A DNA stretch of 64,000 nt from positions 1 to 64,000 of the forward strand of contig NZ_DASZBY010000080.1 in assembly GCF_035943795.1 (NCBI RefSeq), written 5' to 3'. The stretch comes from Aliidongia sp035943795 (lineage in GTDB: Bacteria > Pseudomonadota > Alphaproteobacteria > ATCC43930 > CGMCC-115725). Below the pieces are notes generated by a model. The model was not told the origin of the DNA and did not search any database. It was given only the letters and a program-made list of their open reading frames with translations. This document shows positions 8,092 through 15,956 of the stretch, piece by piece. Made by a program: the position numbers and the translations under genes. How positions within the stretch are numbered: position 1 is the first letter of the stretch; each line of letters opens with the position of its first letter.

Positions 8092-8910
8092 ATGTCGAAC
8101 GATGCCATCGGTCGTCGCGAGCTGTTGCGCGTAGCCGGTCTCATGGGGCTCGGCGCCTTCAGTCTGGCGCTGACGCCGGAAGCGCTGGCCCAGGCCCAGG
8201 CCCGCGTGACCAGATCTCCCGCCCAGCGCCGCACCGTCGTGATCGACGCCGGCCATGGCGGCATCGATCCGGGCTGCATCGGCTATAGCGGCACTTACGA
8301 GAAATTCGTCGCCTTCGACGCGGCCCAGGAAATCGCCCGGCTGCTGGAGGCGACCGGCCGCTTCCATCCGGTGCTGACCCGCACGCGCGACGAATTCATT
8401 CCGCTGCAGGAGCGCGTGGTGCGCGCCCGCGCGGTCAATGGCGACCTGTTCCTGTCGATCCACGCCGATTCGATCCCCGACCATTCGCTGCGCGGCGCTT
8501 CGGTCTTCACTCTGTCGGAAAAGGCGTCGGACGCCTCGGCCGCGGCGCTCGCCGCCAAGGAAAACCATTCCGACGTGGTCGGCGGCGTCAACATGGCCGG
8601 CCAGACGCCCGAGGTCAGCAACATCCTGATGGACCTGGCCCGCCGCCAGACCAACAACCTGTCGATCGGTCTGGCGCGCGAGTTGGTGACGAAGCTCGGT
8701 ACCGAAGTGCGCATGCTGGAGCACAGCCACCGCTCCGCCGGCTTCGCCGTGCTCAAGGCGCCCGACATTCCGTCCGCGCTGGTCGAACTCGGCTGCCTGT
8801 CGAACCGCGACGAGGACAAGCTGCTGCGCAACGCCGCCTATCGGCGCAAGCTGGCCGACGGCATCGTCGGCTCGGTCGACGCCTATTTCGCCCATGTGGT
8901 GCGGGTCTGA
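8092..8910 (+). CDS. Tat-exported N-acetylmuramoyl-L-alanine amidase (AmiC-like)
   Basis: 272 residues from the ATG at 8092, preceded by AGGGGGATGAAG; an ATG 16 codons earlier gives no better signal. The N-terminus has a twin-arginine motif (GRRELLRVAGLMGLGAF) with cleavage near EALAQA. The rest is an Amidase_3 catalytic domain: zinc ligands in VIDAGHGG, the Glu in GTYEKFVAFD, the His in SIHADS, and the catalytic Glu in LVELGCLSN. Such enzymes cut the amide bond between muramic acid and the stem peptide during daughter-cell separation; E. coli AmiA and AmiC are also Tat substrates. No LysM or AMIN domain is present, so septal targeting must use another route. Confidence 0.92.
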   Translation: MSNDAIGRRELLRVAGLMGLGAFSLALTPEALAQAQARVTRSPAQRRTVVIDAGHGGIDPGCIGYSGTYEKFVAFDAAQEIARLLEATGRFHPVLTRTRDEFIPLQERVVRARAVNGDLFLSIHADSIPDHSLRGASVFTLSEKASDASAAALAAKENHSDVVGGVNMAGQTPEVSNILMDLARRQTNNLSIGLARELVTKLGTEVRMLEHSHRSAGFAVLKAPDIPSALVELGCLSNRDEDKLLRNAAYRRKLADGIVGSVDAYFAHVVRV

Positions 8911-8925
8911 GGCATTCCTCAGACC
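8904..8925. repeat. Palindrome carrying the stop codons of both convergent genes
   Basis: GGTCTGAGG-catt-CCTCAGACC is a perfect 9-bp hairpin. Its symmetric TGA triplets are the stop of the amidase (+, 8908-8910) and of the immunity gene (-, 8921-8919). There is no T-run, so it may act as a weak shared terminator or an mRNA 3'-end protector. Confidence 0.5.
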
Positions 8926-9359
8926 TCGCCCCGCTCCCGGGCTTTTTCCAGAACTACTTGAAATAGGCGTTCGGACACTTCGTCCACGGTCGTGCCCGGC
9001 GGAAACACGATGAGGTTCTCCTTGTCGTCACCGCCCCCGTCCTTGCGGCTGCGCTGAATCGCGATTTTCCAGGTGCTCTGATGCTCGCTAATGACCCAGC
9101 GCACCGCGTCCTTCTCGAAAGCCGACCAAGACCGAAGTTTGGTGACTTCGAGGATGTTATTCAGTTTGGCATCTCGGGGCGGCGTCGGAACGATCGGAAT
9201 GCTTTTCGACAATGTCTCGTGAATCGCGCGGCTAAGCTCCTCCATCTTATTTACATTTATCATCAATACCGGCTCGACTCCTATGTGAAAACCAGCTTCG
9301 GTTTTCTTCATATTGGGGAGGTAAACGATCCCTTTTCTGAGATAGCAAATATACGACAT
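8919..9359 (-). CDS. Probable immunity protein for the adjacent nuclease toxin
   Basis: 146 residues, no signal peptide or membrane segment, relatively rich in Lys, Glu and Ile, with visibly lower GC than the surroundings. It begins MSYICYLRKGIVYLPNMKKT and has an AFEKDAVRWVISEHQSTWKI core. I do not recognise the family. It starts 11 nt after the toxin stop on the same strand with a good AAGGAAG ribosome-binding site spanning the gap. A small gene directly downstream of a polymorphic toxin is the normal place for its cognate immunity gene, and that is the whole basis of the call. Confidence 0.6.
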   Translation of the reverse strand: MSYICYLRKGIVYLPNMKKTEAGFHIGVEPVLMINVNKMEELSRAIHETLSKSIPIVPTPPRDAKLNNILEVTKLRSWSAFEKDAVRWVISEHQSTWKIAIQRSRKDGGGDDKENLIVFPPGTTVDEVSERLFQVVLEKARERGEV

Positions 9360-9370
9360 GATCTTCCTTT

Positions 9371-10390
9371 TTAGAATTGGGTTGCGATCAGTTCTACGCC
9401 TCGCGCTTTTGCGCGAGCTTCGACCTGCTTGATGACGTTTCGTTGTACATTTGTAAGACTTCCGTCCGGAATCCCCAGATGCAGCGCGCGCCCACTGATT
9501 TCGTCGGCTCCTATTACCGTTGATCCAAGTTCGTCGCCTTCAAATCTGGCTACACGATCGACATAACGGTTGAGTCGGGCCGTCAATCTGGCGGCATTTT
9601 GATAGCTTGCCGCGGTTAAATCGATGGATTTGATGCTCGTCGCTATTCCATTGGCGAAGCGATCGATGACCCGAAAACCAGGTGGCAGATTGCCACCGAG
9701 AAGCTTCTCGATATGGAGGCCTCTCGCAGCCCAACCCATCTTCCAAACGTTGGGCGCTGTGACTTCTGCCGTTTCCGCGGCCGCTTCGAGTGGCAACGAA
9801 AGCCCCATCACCAGGAGATCGCGACCGATCTGGGCGATCTCGGCGGGGTCTGCCCGGGTATACATCTCGAAGGTGTCCAGAACGTCCTGGCGTTCCGCTC
9901 TGGTCGGTTCGCCGTAGACGACGTTGCTCAGAGCTTCGTTGAGTGCATTGCCGCCCCGGACGTCGCCAACATCATAGTAATAGCGCTTGATTTCACTCCG
10001 AATGATCGGGGCGTCCTCAGGACGCGCATTGGCGATCCACTCTAAAATATCACCTAGTTCATCGATACGCCTCCCCGGCGGAAGTATGAGTGGGGCATCT
10101 TCCGTCCATCGACCGTGCCAGTCTCTTGGTTCATCTGGATTGTATTTAGTGAGTACATCTTCGGTACGAGCAATCCTAACTGCTCCGGCCCAATCCAATT
10201 CCGGCAACTTGAGAAGGACTGCAGCGATCATTGCCCGCGCAATCTGGCCGTTGTTGAGAGCGCGGGCGACGGTGTCGAGACCGGCTTTAAGCGCGGTGAC
10301 GTCCGGTGGGCTTTGATAGGCTTCGGCTAGAAGCCAGCGGATCTCCGAGGGTGATCTCGAAAAGAAGCCGCCTTCTCCGCTGTTGAGCAT
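9371..10390 (-). CDS. Polymorphic toxin with C-terminal CdiA-type PD-(D/E)XK endonuclease domain
   Basis: 339 residues from the ATG at 10390; a GTG at 10471 in the same frame is an alternative, and longer versions would overlap the secreted-protein gene at 10664. The last ~125 residues match the CDI endonuclease-like toxin domain: GLHIEKLLGGNLPPGF, RVIDRFANGIATSIKS, SIDLTAASYQN, RYVDRVARFEGD, GRALHLGIP and a VELIATQF end. The Glu (HIEKLL), Asp (VIDRF) and SIK Lys look like the nuclease metal and catalytic residues. The middle has KYNPDEPRDWHGRWT, a linker motif common in alphaproteobacterial polymorphic toxins. No signal peptide or repeat region is visible, so the delivery system is unknown. 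GC is clearly lower than the neighbours, suggesting transfer. Confidence 0.75.
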   Translation of the reverse strand: MLNSGEGGFFSRSPSEIRWLLAEAYQSPPDVTALKAGLDTVARALNNGQIARAMIAAVLLKLPELDWAGAVRIARTEDVLTKYNPDEPRDWHGRWTEDAPLILPPGRRIDELGDILEWIANARPEDAPIIRSEIKRYYYDVGDVRGGNALNEALSNVVYGEPTRAERQDVLDTFEMYTRADPAEIAQIGRDLLVMGLSLPLEAAAETAEVTAPNVWKMGWAARGLHIEKLLGGNLPPGFRVIDRFANGIATSIKSIDLTAASYQNAARLTARLNRYVDRVARFEGDELGSTVIGADEISGRALHLGIPDGSLTNVQRNVIKQVEARAKARGVELIATQF

Positions 10391-10663
10391 AGGGACACCG
10401 GCTAGCGATAGCCCCGCTTTGCCACAGCTCACGCCGAACCTGCGGGCATCGTCCGAAGTCCGAACTGACACACTGCTTGATTGTTCATCTGACGCCTCGT
10501 TCGCGGTCGGTCGGATAGTTTGTTCATGATGTGTTCTAAATTGCAAATTCAGGGAGCAAGAATTTTCAACCACCCCGACGCCGATCGCCGCAGCCTCTGG
10601 TCGGCACGCACGAGACCGGCTAAGGTGATCGTCGAAGTCCGCTTTCTGGTGGGGTCCCGTCCG

Positions 10664-10957
10664 ATGCGTCTGTCCGTCTTTGCCGTTCTCGCCCTGGGGT
10701 TCGCCGTGTCGATCGGCAGTGCCCAGGCGTTCACCCAGGACAACGTCACCAACCGCGCGCCGGATGGCGGCGCCAAGTTCCAGGATGGCGACGTTTCCAG
10801 CAAATGGGGCGGCAACATTTCGGTGAACGGCAAGAGTGCCGCCAACGCGACCGACGCGGATGACGGGCCGAGCCACACCTATGCCAACGTCGAGCGGCGG
10901 GCGTTCAACAAGACCGGCTATTTCGAGCCGATCATCCTGCTGCCCGCCAAGCCCTGA
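10664..10957 (+). CDS. Small secreted protein of unknown function
   Basis: 97 residues from the ATG at 10664 (MRLSVFAVLALGFAVSIGSA, cleavage after AQA). The ORF stays open 48 codons further upstream but that part overlaps the toxin side and lacks a signal. The mature part of about 75 residues is polar (DNVTNRAPDGGAKFQDGDVS) with no Cys and no motif I recognise. It has a strong intrinsic terminator right after it, so it is probably a monocistronic transcript. Confidence 0.7.
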   Translation: MRLSVFAVLALGFAVSIGSAQAFTQDNVTNRAPDGGAKFQDGDVSSKWGGNISVNGKSAANATDADDGPSHTYANVERRAFNKTGYFEPIILLPAKP

Positions 10958-10972
10958 GATCAGCCAATTCCA

Positions 10973-11007
10973 ACGGCCCGGCGGGAGCGGTCTCGCCGGG
11001 CCGTTTT
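10973..11007 (+). terminator. Intrinsic terminator after the small secreted protein
   Basis: Perfect 11-bp GC-rich arms (ACGGCCCGGCG / CGCCGGGCCGT), 10-nt loop, then TTTTC, 15 nt after the stop at 10957. Confidence 0.85.
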
Positions 11008-11088
11008 CGTTTCAGCGGGGCGGAAGCGGTTTGCAGCGCTCGAAGATTCAGCCACACTGCGGCGCTTTCAATCGCCGGAGTAGATGAC

Positions 11089-11847
11089 ATGACCGATCGC
11101 GCCCTCGAAGCCGCCCGCCTGCTGATCGCCGCTCATCGGACCGGGCAGGCGATCGACCGGTTGCCGGAAGCCTTGCGGCCGACCACGATCGAGGATGCCT
11201 ACGCGATCCAGGACCATGTCAGCGCGGCCCTGGGGGCGATCGGAGCGTGGAAGGTCGGGCAGGGCGGTCCGACCGGGCCGATCAGCATCGCGCCGATCTA
11301 TGCCGACCGGGTCTTCCCATCGGGCACGGTGCTCGACCCGGCCACGTTGCCCGGCACGGCGCTCGAAATGGAATTTGCCTTTCGCATGAGCCAGGACCTG
11401 CCGCCCCGGCCGCAACCCTACGGATATGACGAGGTGGTGGCCGCGATCGAGGGCTTCTGTCCCTGCATCGAGGTACTGTCGAGCCGCTACAAGGACAAGA
11501 CGGATTTTCCGTCGGCCGAGATCCTAGCCGACGGTAATGCAAATGGCGCGCTGGTCTATGGCGGGCCGCTCGCCGACTGGGGCCTGCTCGATTTCGCGAC
11601 CCAGAAGGTCGACCTGGAAATCGATGGCGAGATCAAGCAGAGCGCGGTCGGAACCCATCCGGCCGGCGACCCGGTCAAGCTGGTCGTCTGGACCGCCAAT
11701 CACCTGATGACGCGTACCGGCGGCCTGAAGCGCGGCGACGTGGTCACGACCGGCTCGCTCGATGGCGCGACGCCGGTCGGACCGGGCGGCAAGGGGGTGG
11801 CGAGTTACGGCACCTTCGGCCGGGTCGAGGTCGCCTTCCTCGGCTGA
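11089..11847 (+). CDS. 2-keto-4-pentenoate hydratase / FAH-superfamily enzyme (MhpD-like)
   Basis: 252 residues of the fumarylacetoacetate hydrolase superfamily, hydratase/decarboxylase branch. Visible marks are AYAIQDHVSAALG and AWKVG near the N-terminus, LEMEFAFRMSQDLP (acidic metal ligands, residues about 91-104), AIEGFCPCIEVLSSRY, and the closing GDVVTTGSLDGATPV. Such enzymes hydrate 2-hydroxypenta-2,4-dienoate or decarboxylate oxalocrotonate in meta-cleavage pathways. No other pathway gene is adjacent, so the substrate is open. Its last 43 nt overlap the convergent gene at 11805. Confidence 0.8.
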   Translation: MTDRALEAARLLIAAHRTGQAIDRLPEALRPTTIEDAYAIQDHVSAALGAIGAWKVGQGGPTGPISIAPIYADRVFPSGTVLDPATLPGTALEMEFAFRMSQDLPPRPQPYGYDEVVAAIEGFCPCIEVLSSRYKDKTDFPSAEILADGNANGALVYGGPLADWGLLDFATQKVDLEIDGEIKQSAVGTHPAGDPVKLVVWTANHLMTRTGGLKRGDVVTTGSLDGATPVGPGGKGVASYGTFGRVEVAFLG

Positions 11848-12473
11848 GCTTCCGGCACCGGCGCGGTCTCGACGATCCGGCCGAGACGGCTCATTTCGGT
11901 GATGGTGTCCCGCAGGGCCGCATCGGCGAGGTGGGACATGCGGGTGAAGGCGCGCAGGAACGTGTCGGTGCGCGGCAATTGGAACAGGGTTTCCTCGATC
12001 TCGGCGCTGTCGACCGGGACGACGATGGCCAGCACCTGGTCATAAGGGATGACGACCAGTTCGGTGATCGGCATGCCGCCCGAGGAGCGTACGTAATCGA
12101 CGACACGCGGCGCTTCCGGATAATCGGGGTCGGGGCGGATCGACATGCGATGCGGCACGCGCGTCGCCGCCGCTTCCAGCACGGCGCGGATGAACGGCCG
12201 CAGGAAACCCTCGTCGAAGCCGAGCAGGGTCAGCGCTTCGCAGGTGCCGCCTTCCGAACGGGCCTCGCCGCGCATTTCCAGCGTGGCCCAGACCGAGGCG
12301 CGCCCGCGATGGAAGTCCGCCGAGGCGATATCGAAATTCAGCCGGTCGATCGGCTGGGGGGCTGCTACCGCGTTGGAGCAGAGAAAGGCGAAGCAAGCCG
12401 GCTCGCGCTGACACGACATGGCGGTCGCCATGTCCAGATGCCTGTCACAAATTGGCCGGGAATGATCGAGCAT
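11805..12473 (-). CDS. Conserved-looking hypothetical protein
   Basis: 222 residues from the ATG at 12473; ATGs at codons 15 and 19 are possible alternatives. I do not recognise the family. The middle reads as a folded alpha/beta domain (RLNFDIASADFHRGRASVWA, LLGFDEGFLRPFIRAVLEAA, ELVVIPYDQVLAIVVPVDSA) followed by a helix-rich tail (DTFLRAFTRMSHLADAALRD) and a basic-polar end. No signal peptide. The 3' end overlaps the hydratase gene by 43 bp tail to tail. Codon use matches the neighbours, which supports it being real. Confidence 0.6.
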   Translation of the reverse strand: MLDHSRPICDRHLDMATAMSCQREPACFAFLCSNAVAAPQPIDRLNFDIASADFHRGRASVWATLEMRGEARSEGGTCEALTLLGFDEGFLRPFIRAVLEAAATRVPHRMSIRPDPDYPEAPRVVDYVRSSGGMPITELVVIPYDQVLAIVVPVDSAEIEETLFQLPRTDTFLRAFTRMSHLADAALRDTITEMSRLGRIVETAPVPEAQPRKATSTRPKVP

Positions 12474-12901
12474 GACCGTCGCCTCCGCTAGGCCCCGGGA
12501 GCATGTCCCCCAAGGTCAGGGACAACTGTGCAAAACCGCTCTTAAGATTGGACTAACGGCGGGCGAACGAACCCGAATCATCGCGAATTTCACCATCGGG
12601 CGGCTGAAAGGGAGGCTTTTCCGCCGGAGAATCGGTGGGCAACAGCGGATTTCCAAGTTGCCTCGGCGTTACCTGTGAAGCCCGCCTCAGGTGAAGCGTA
12701 CCCGGATCTGTCAAATCTATCAGCCGATAGATGTCGTGATGCCCGTAAAGCGCGGACGTAGTCCAGATTGAATCGGAAACTCAGTATAGCGGCTAAGTAC
12801 TTGTCATCGATGCTGAAATTTCCGAATCTCTTCTGAACTAAAATTAAATTTTTATTAACAGCGCTTTGCGACAACGGGACGCGACCCGGCAGGAGGAATC
12901 T
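12474..12901. other. 428-bp gap with no supported gene
   Basis: Short open frames here (e.g. 12472-12678 +) lack coding character. The right half (about 12775-12860) is distinctly AT-rich, including AAATTAAATTTTTATTAA at 12841-12858, and probably holds the promoter for the gene at 12902. No EcfG-type promoter, clear hairpin or repeat was seen. Confidence 0.6.
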
Positions 12902-13471
12902 TTGCGCGCCCTCGTCGAAACGATCAACCAGACGCTCCGCAATATCGGCCTTGGCCCGGGCCGCGTTCTGCTGGAGACGATCGAGTCCTTCGAGGAGTTG
13001 TCGCTGAGCGACCAGGAGCGCGTATCGGCGCTTGCCTCGTCGATCGCCAACAGCGCACTCGCCTATCACCGCACACGCATTGCCGGCTATCTGGATGCGA
13101 TCCGTGGATCGGCCATGACGATTGCGCTCGAGATCCTGCCGCCGCCACCTGTCGCCGACAGTTGCCCGCTTCTGGGCAATATCGCCGAAGGTGCCGATCT
13201 GTTGTCGAGCGGCCTCAACCAGCTGATCGACGCGCTCTGTCTCGCTTCGATCTGCATGGAAGACCGGATCATCGCCGAAATCGCACTCTACGCGCGACTG
13301 CTCGGTCGCCACGATCCCAATACCGTGCAGATCGTGCTGCGGGGCATCGACGAGGCGCTCAGCCATCCCGATTTCGCTACGGGCGACCTGGTCGCCGTGG
13401 CGCTGGTCGATCCGTCCCCGCTCGACCTTTCCCTGCCGCTCGATCGCATGCCGACCCTGGGCGTCGCCTGA
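12902..13471 (+). CDS. Hypothetical helical protein, TTG start
   Basis: 189 residues. I choose TTG at 12902 because AGGAGG (12891-12896) lies 5 nt ahead of it; another in-frame TTG at 12866 has no ribosome-binding site. The sequence is mostly amphipathic helix (LRALVETINQTLRNIGLGPG, DRIIAEIALYARLLGRHDPN) with a proline break LEILPPPPVADSCPLLGNIA, a weak resemblance to helical-repeat proteins. Four Cys occur without a metal-site spacing. It has no signal or membrane segment and no recognised family. It stands alone between an AT-rich gap and the Ldh2 gene. Confidence 0.6.
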   Translation: MRALVETINQTLRNIGLGPGRVLLETIESFEELSLSDQERVSALASSIANSALAYHRTRIAGYLDAIRGSAMTIALEILPPPPVADSCPLLGNIAEGADLLSSGLNQLIDALCLASICMEDRIIAEIALYARLLGRHDPNTVQIVLRGIDEALSHPDFATGDLVAVALVDPSPLDLSLPLDRMPTLGVA

Positions 13472-13579
13472 ACCGGCCTCTTTCGTCAGACTATTTCGCC
13501 GCACCGGATTGACAGGCCTGATGCGCCTGGGCTCCCCTCTATCGAAAATCGCCGAGATGATCGAGGGAGCGCTCTGGGA

Positions 13580-14677
13580 ATGGCATCGGACGAGATTCTG
13601 GTTTCCGCCGATCTGCTGCGGCACCAGCTGGGCGCGATCTTCGCCGCCTGGGGCATGGCCGAAGATCACATCGCGACCACGCTCGACATCATGCTGTGGG
13701 CCGATCTGTCGGGTATCGACAGCCATGGTGCGGGCATGATGCAGCTCTACCACCGGTTCCGCGACCAGGGGAAACTGACGTTTCGGCCGGAGATCCGCAT
13801 CGTGCGCCAGAATCCGGCGACGGCGCTGGTCGACGGCGGCGGCGGCCTGGGCCATGTGCCTTCGGAACTGGCCATGCGGCTCGCCTGCGACAAAGCAGCG
13901 GCCATTGGCGTCGGCGTCGTGGCCGTGCGCAATTCCCATCACTACGGCGCCGCCGGTGCTTATGCCGAAATGGCGAGCGACCGCGGGCTGATCGGCATCT
14001 CGATGACGGCGGTCGCGCGGCCGAACGTAGTGCCGATGTTCGGCGCCGACGCCATGTTCGGTACGAACCCGATCGCGTTCGCGGCCCCGGCCAGGCGCAA
14101 CCCGCCGTTCCTGCTCGATATGGCGACCAGCACCGCCGCCTTCGGCAAGCTCACCATCGCGTCCCGGGTCGGCAAGCCGATCCCGGAGGGTTGGGCGGTC
14201 GATCCCGACGGCAAGCCGGTGACCGATGCGAACGAAGGATTGCTGCATCGCCGCCTGACCCCGCTCGGCACTTCGCGCCCGATGGGCGGTCACAAGGGCT
14301 ATGGTCTCGCCATGATGGTCGAGGTGCTGTGCACGACCTTGAGCGGCGCCCAATACGGCCCGCTGCGCGAGCGGCGCGATCCGGAGGCGGCGCGCCACGA
14401 CGTCGGGCATTTCTTCCTGGCGATCGATCCAAGCTCGTTCCGCGAGGATGGCGGGTTCGAGCAGGATCTCGACGACATGATCGACGCGCTGCACGCGACG
14501 CGGCCGGTCGATCCGGCGCAGCCGGTCCAGGTCGCCGGCGATCCGGAGGTCAGGGCACGGGCAGAGCGGCGGCGCCACGGCATTCCGCTGTCGGCACGGC
14601 TCGCCCAGGAATTGCGCGAGATTTCGGCGGCGGCCGGAGCAGCCTATCTGCTCGACGAAGGCAGCCCTGCGCGCTAA
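13580..14677 (+). CDS. Ldh2-family NAD(P)-dependent 2-hydroxyacid dehydrogenase
   Basis: 365 residues of the malate/L-lactate/sulfolactate dehydrogenase (Ldh2) family, a fold unrelated to classical LDH. Family marks: WADLSGIDSHGAGMM near residue 40 (catalytic His), VAVRNSHHYGAAGAYAEMA near 115, MFGTNPIAFAAPARR near 155, LLDMATSTAAFGK near 178, and GGHKGYGLAMMVEVLCTTLSG near 235. Members oxidise L-malate, L-lactate, (R)-sulfolactate or ureidoglycolate. The PhnW-like transaminase 88 nt downstream hints at a shared 2-oxo-acid/amino-acid pathway, but the substrate cannot be read from sequence. Confidence 0.88.
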   Translation: MASDEILVSADLLRHQLGAIFAAWGMAEDHIATTLDIMLWADLSGIDSHGAGMMQLYHRFRDQGKLTFRPEIRIVRQNPATALVDGGGGLGHVPSELAMRLACDKAAAIGVGVVAVRNSHHYGAAGAYAEMASDRGLIGISMTAVARPNVVPMFGADAMFGTNPIAFAAPARRNPPFLLDMATSTAAFGKLTIASRVGKPIPEGWAVDPDGKPVTDANEGLLHRRLTPLGTSRPMGGHKGYGLAMMVEVLCTTLSGAQYGPLRERRDPEAARHDVGHFFLAIDPSSFREDGGFEQDLDDMIDALHATRPVDPAQPVQVAGDPEVRARAERRRHGIPLSARLAQELREISAAAGAAYLLDEGSPAR

Positions 14678-14689
14678 GCAGGGCTGCCT
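14659..14689 (+). repeat. 12-bp hairpin with the Ldh2 stop codon in its loop
   Basis: AGGCAGCCCTGC pairs with GCAGGGCTGCCT across loop GCGCTAA, where TAA is the stop of the dehydrogenase. No T-run follows. It could protect the mRNA 3' end or partly terminate before the transaminase gene. Confidence 0.55.
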
Positions 14690-14764
14690 GCGCAGAAGCC
14701 GCTTCGTCGGCGGGACGGTCTGCCGGACACTCCCGGCTCGTCGTTCCGTTCGAATGGTCTCGCA

Positions 14765-15916
14765 ATGAAGCTCTTGATACCCGGCCCGGTCATGACCCAC
14801 CCCTCCGTCCGCGCGGCGATGGCGGTGGATTACGCACCCTGGGACAACGAGTTTCGCGCGGTCTACGCCGACGTCTATCAGCGGCTGCTGCCGATCGCCG
14901 GCGGGCGACCCGACCGGCACGCCGTGCTGCCGTTGCCGGGCTGCGGCCATTTCGCCATGGAGGCGGCGGTCCGCACCTTCGTGCCGCCCGGCGCCAAGCT
15001 GCTGCTGCCGATGACCGGCGCCTATGCCGATCGGCTGGCGAAGCTGGCCCATGAGGCGGGACGGGTCGTCGTACGCCTGCCGGTGCCGGCCCGGACGCGG
15101 ACCGACGTCGTGGCGGTCGAGGCGGCACTCGAGGCCGATCCGTCGATCGGCCATGTGGCGCTGGTCTATAGCGAGACCGGCTCCGGCCTGATCCACGACG
15201 TGCCGACGATCGCCGCCGCGGCCGGCCGCCTCGGCCGCCGGGTGCTGGTCGATGCGGTCAGCGCGTTCGGTATCCTGCCGTTCGACATCAGCGCACTCGA
15301 TGCCGTCGATTCGGTCAGCTTCACGTCGAACAAAGGTCTCGAAGGGCTGCCGGGCATGAGCTTCACGGTCTCGCCGATCGCACGGCTCGACGCCTGCCAC
15401 GGCAATGCCGGCAGCTGGTCGCTCGACCTGTGCGACGTCTACGACCACCAGAGCGGCGGCGGCTCGCCCGGTGCGCGCCGCAATGTGCGCAGCACCCCCG
15501 GTTCAGCCCGCTTCACCCCGCCGGCCCAGGCCGTGGCGGCGCTCGCCGTGGCACTCGACCTGTACGAGGCCGAAGGGCAGGCGGGACGGCTCGCGCGCTA
15601 TAGCGAGAACAAGCGGACGCTGTACCAGGGCGTCAAGGCGCTCGGCCTGACGCCGTGCCTGCCGGAAGACCTGCAGGGCCCGATCATCGTCAACGTCGCC
15701 GCACCGGCCGATCCCGAATGGGATCTGCAGCGCTTCGTCGACGCACTGAAGACGCGCGGCTTCCTCATCAGCAATTTCTACAACACGCCGGAGCCGAGCT
15801 TCCGCGTCGGCTGCATCGGCGCGATCACGCCGGAAGACATGGCGGGCGCGGTCGTCGCGATGGATGCGGCGTTGGACGAGATCGGCGTGAAGGAACGGGC
15901 CGGCACGCCGTCCTAG
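14765..15916 (+). CDS. PhnW-like class V aminotransferase (2-aminoethylphosphonate-pyruvate or alanine-glyoxylate type)
   Basis: 383 residues, PLP fold type I. LIPGPVMTHPSVRAAM at the N-terminus, LPGCGHFAMEAAVRTFVPPG, the PLP-binding Asp in RRVLVDAVSAFGILP, and the Schiff-base Lys in SFTSNKGLEGLPGMSF are visible. The segments SWSLDLCDVYD, RFTPPAQAVAAL and FRVGCIGAI follow the order seen in PhnW (2-aminoethylphosphonate:pyruvate aminotransferase). AGXT and PucG relatives share this fold, so PhnW is the best but not certain match. No phnX or phnA lies nearby; the C-P lyase operon is 8 kb away. Confidence 0.75.
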   Translation: MKLLIPGPVMTHPSVRAAMAVDYAPWDNEFRAVYADVYQRLLPIAGGRPDRHAVLPLPGCGHFAMEAAVRTFVPPGAKLLLPMTGAYADRLAKLAHEAGRVVVRLPVPARTRTDVVAVEAALEADPSIGHVALVYSETGSGLIHDVPTIAAAAGRLGRRVLVDAVSAFGILPFDISALDAVDSVSFTSNKGLEGLPGMSFTVSPIARLDACHGNAGSWSLDLCDVYDHQSGGGSPGARRNVRSTPGSARFTPPAQAVAALAVALDLYEAEGQAGRLARYSENKRTLYQGVKALGLTPCLPEDLQGPIIVNVAAPADPEWDLQRFVDALKTRGFLISNFYNTPEPSFRVGCIGAITPEDMAGAVVAMDAALDEIGVKERAGTPS

Positions 15917-15956
15917 ATCGTCATGGCGCGGGTCGTGTCCGCTAGCTGGTGAGGCC

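Noticed and set aside
12590..15448. 952-codon minus-strand open frame across the Ldh2 and PhnW-like genes
   Set aside because: Shadow of two clear plus-strand genes; sequence is His/Arg/Gln-rich with no domain.
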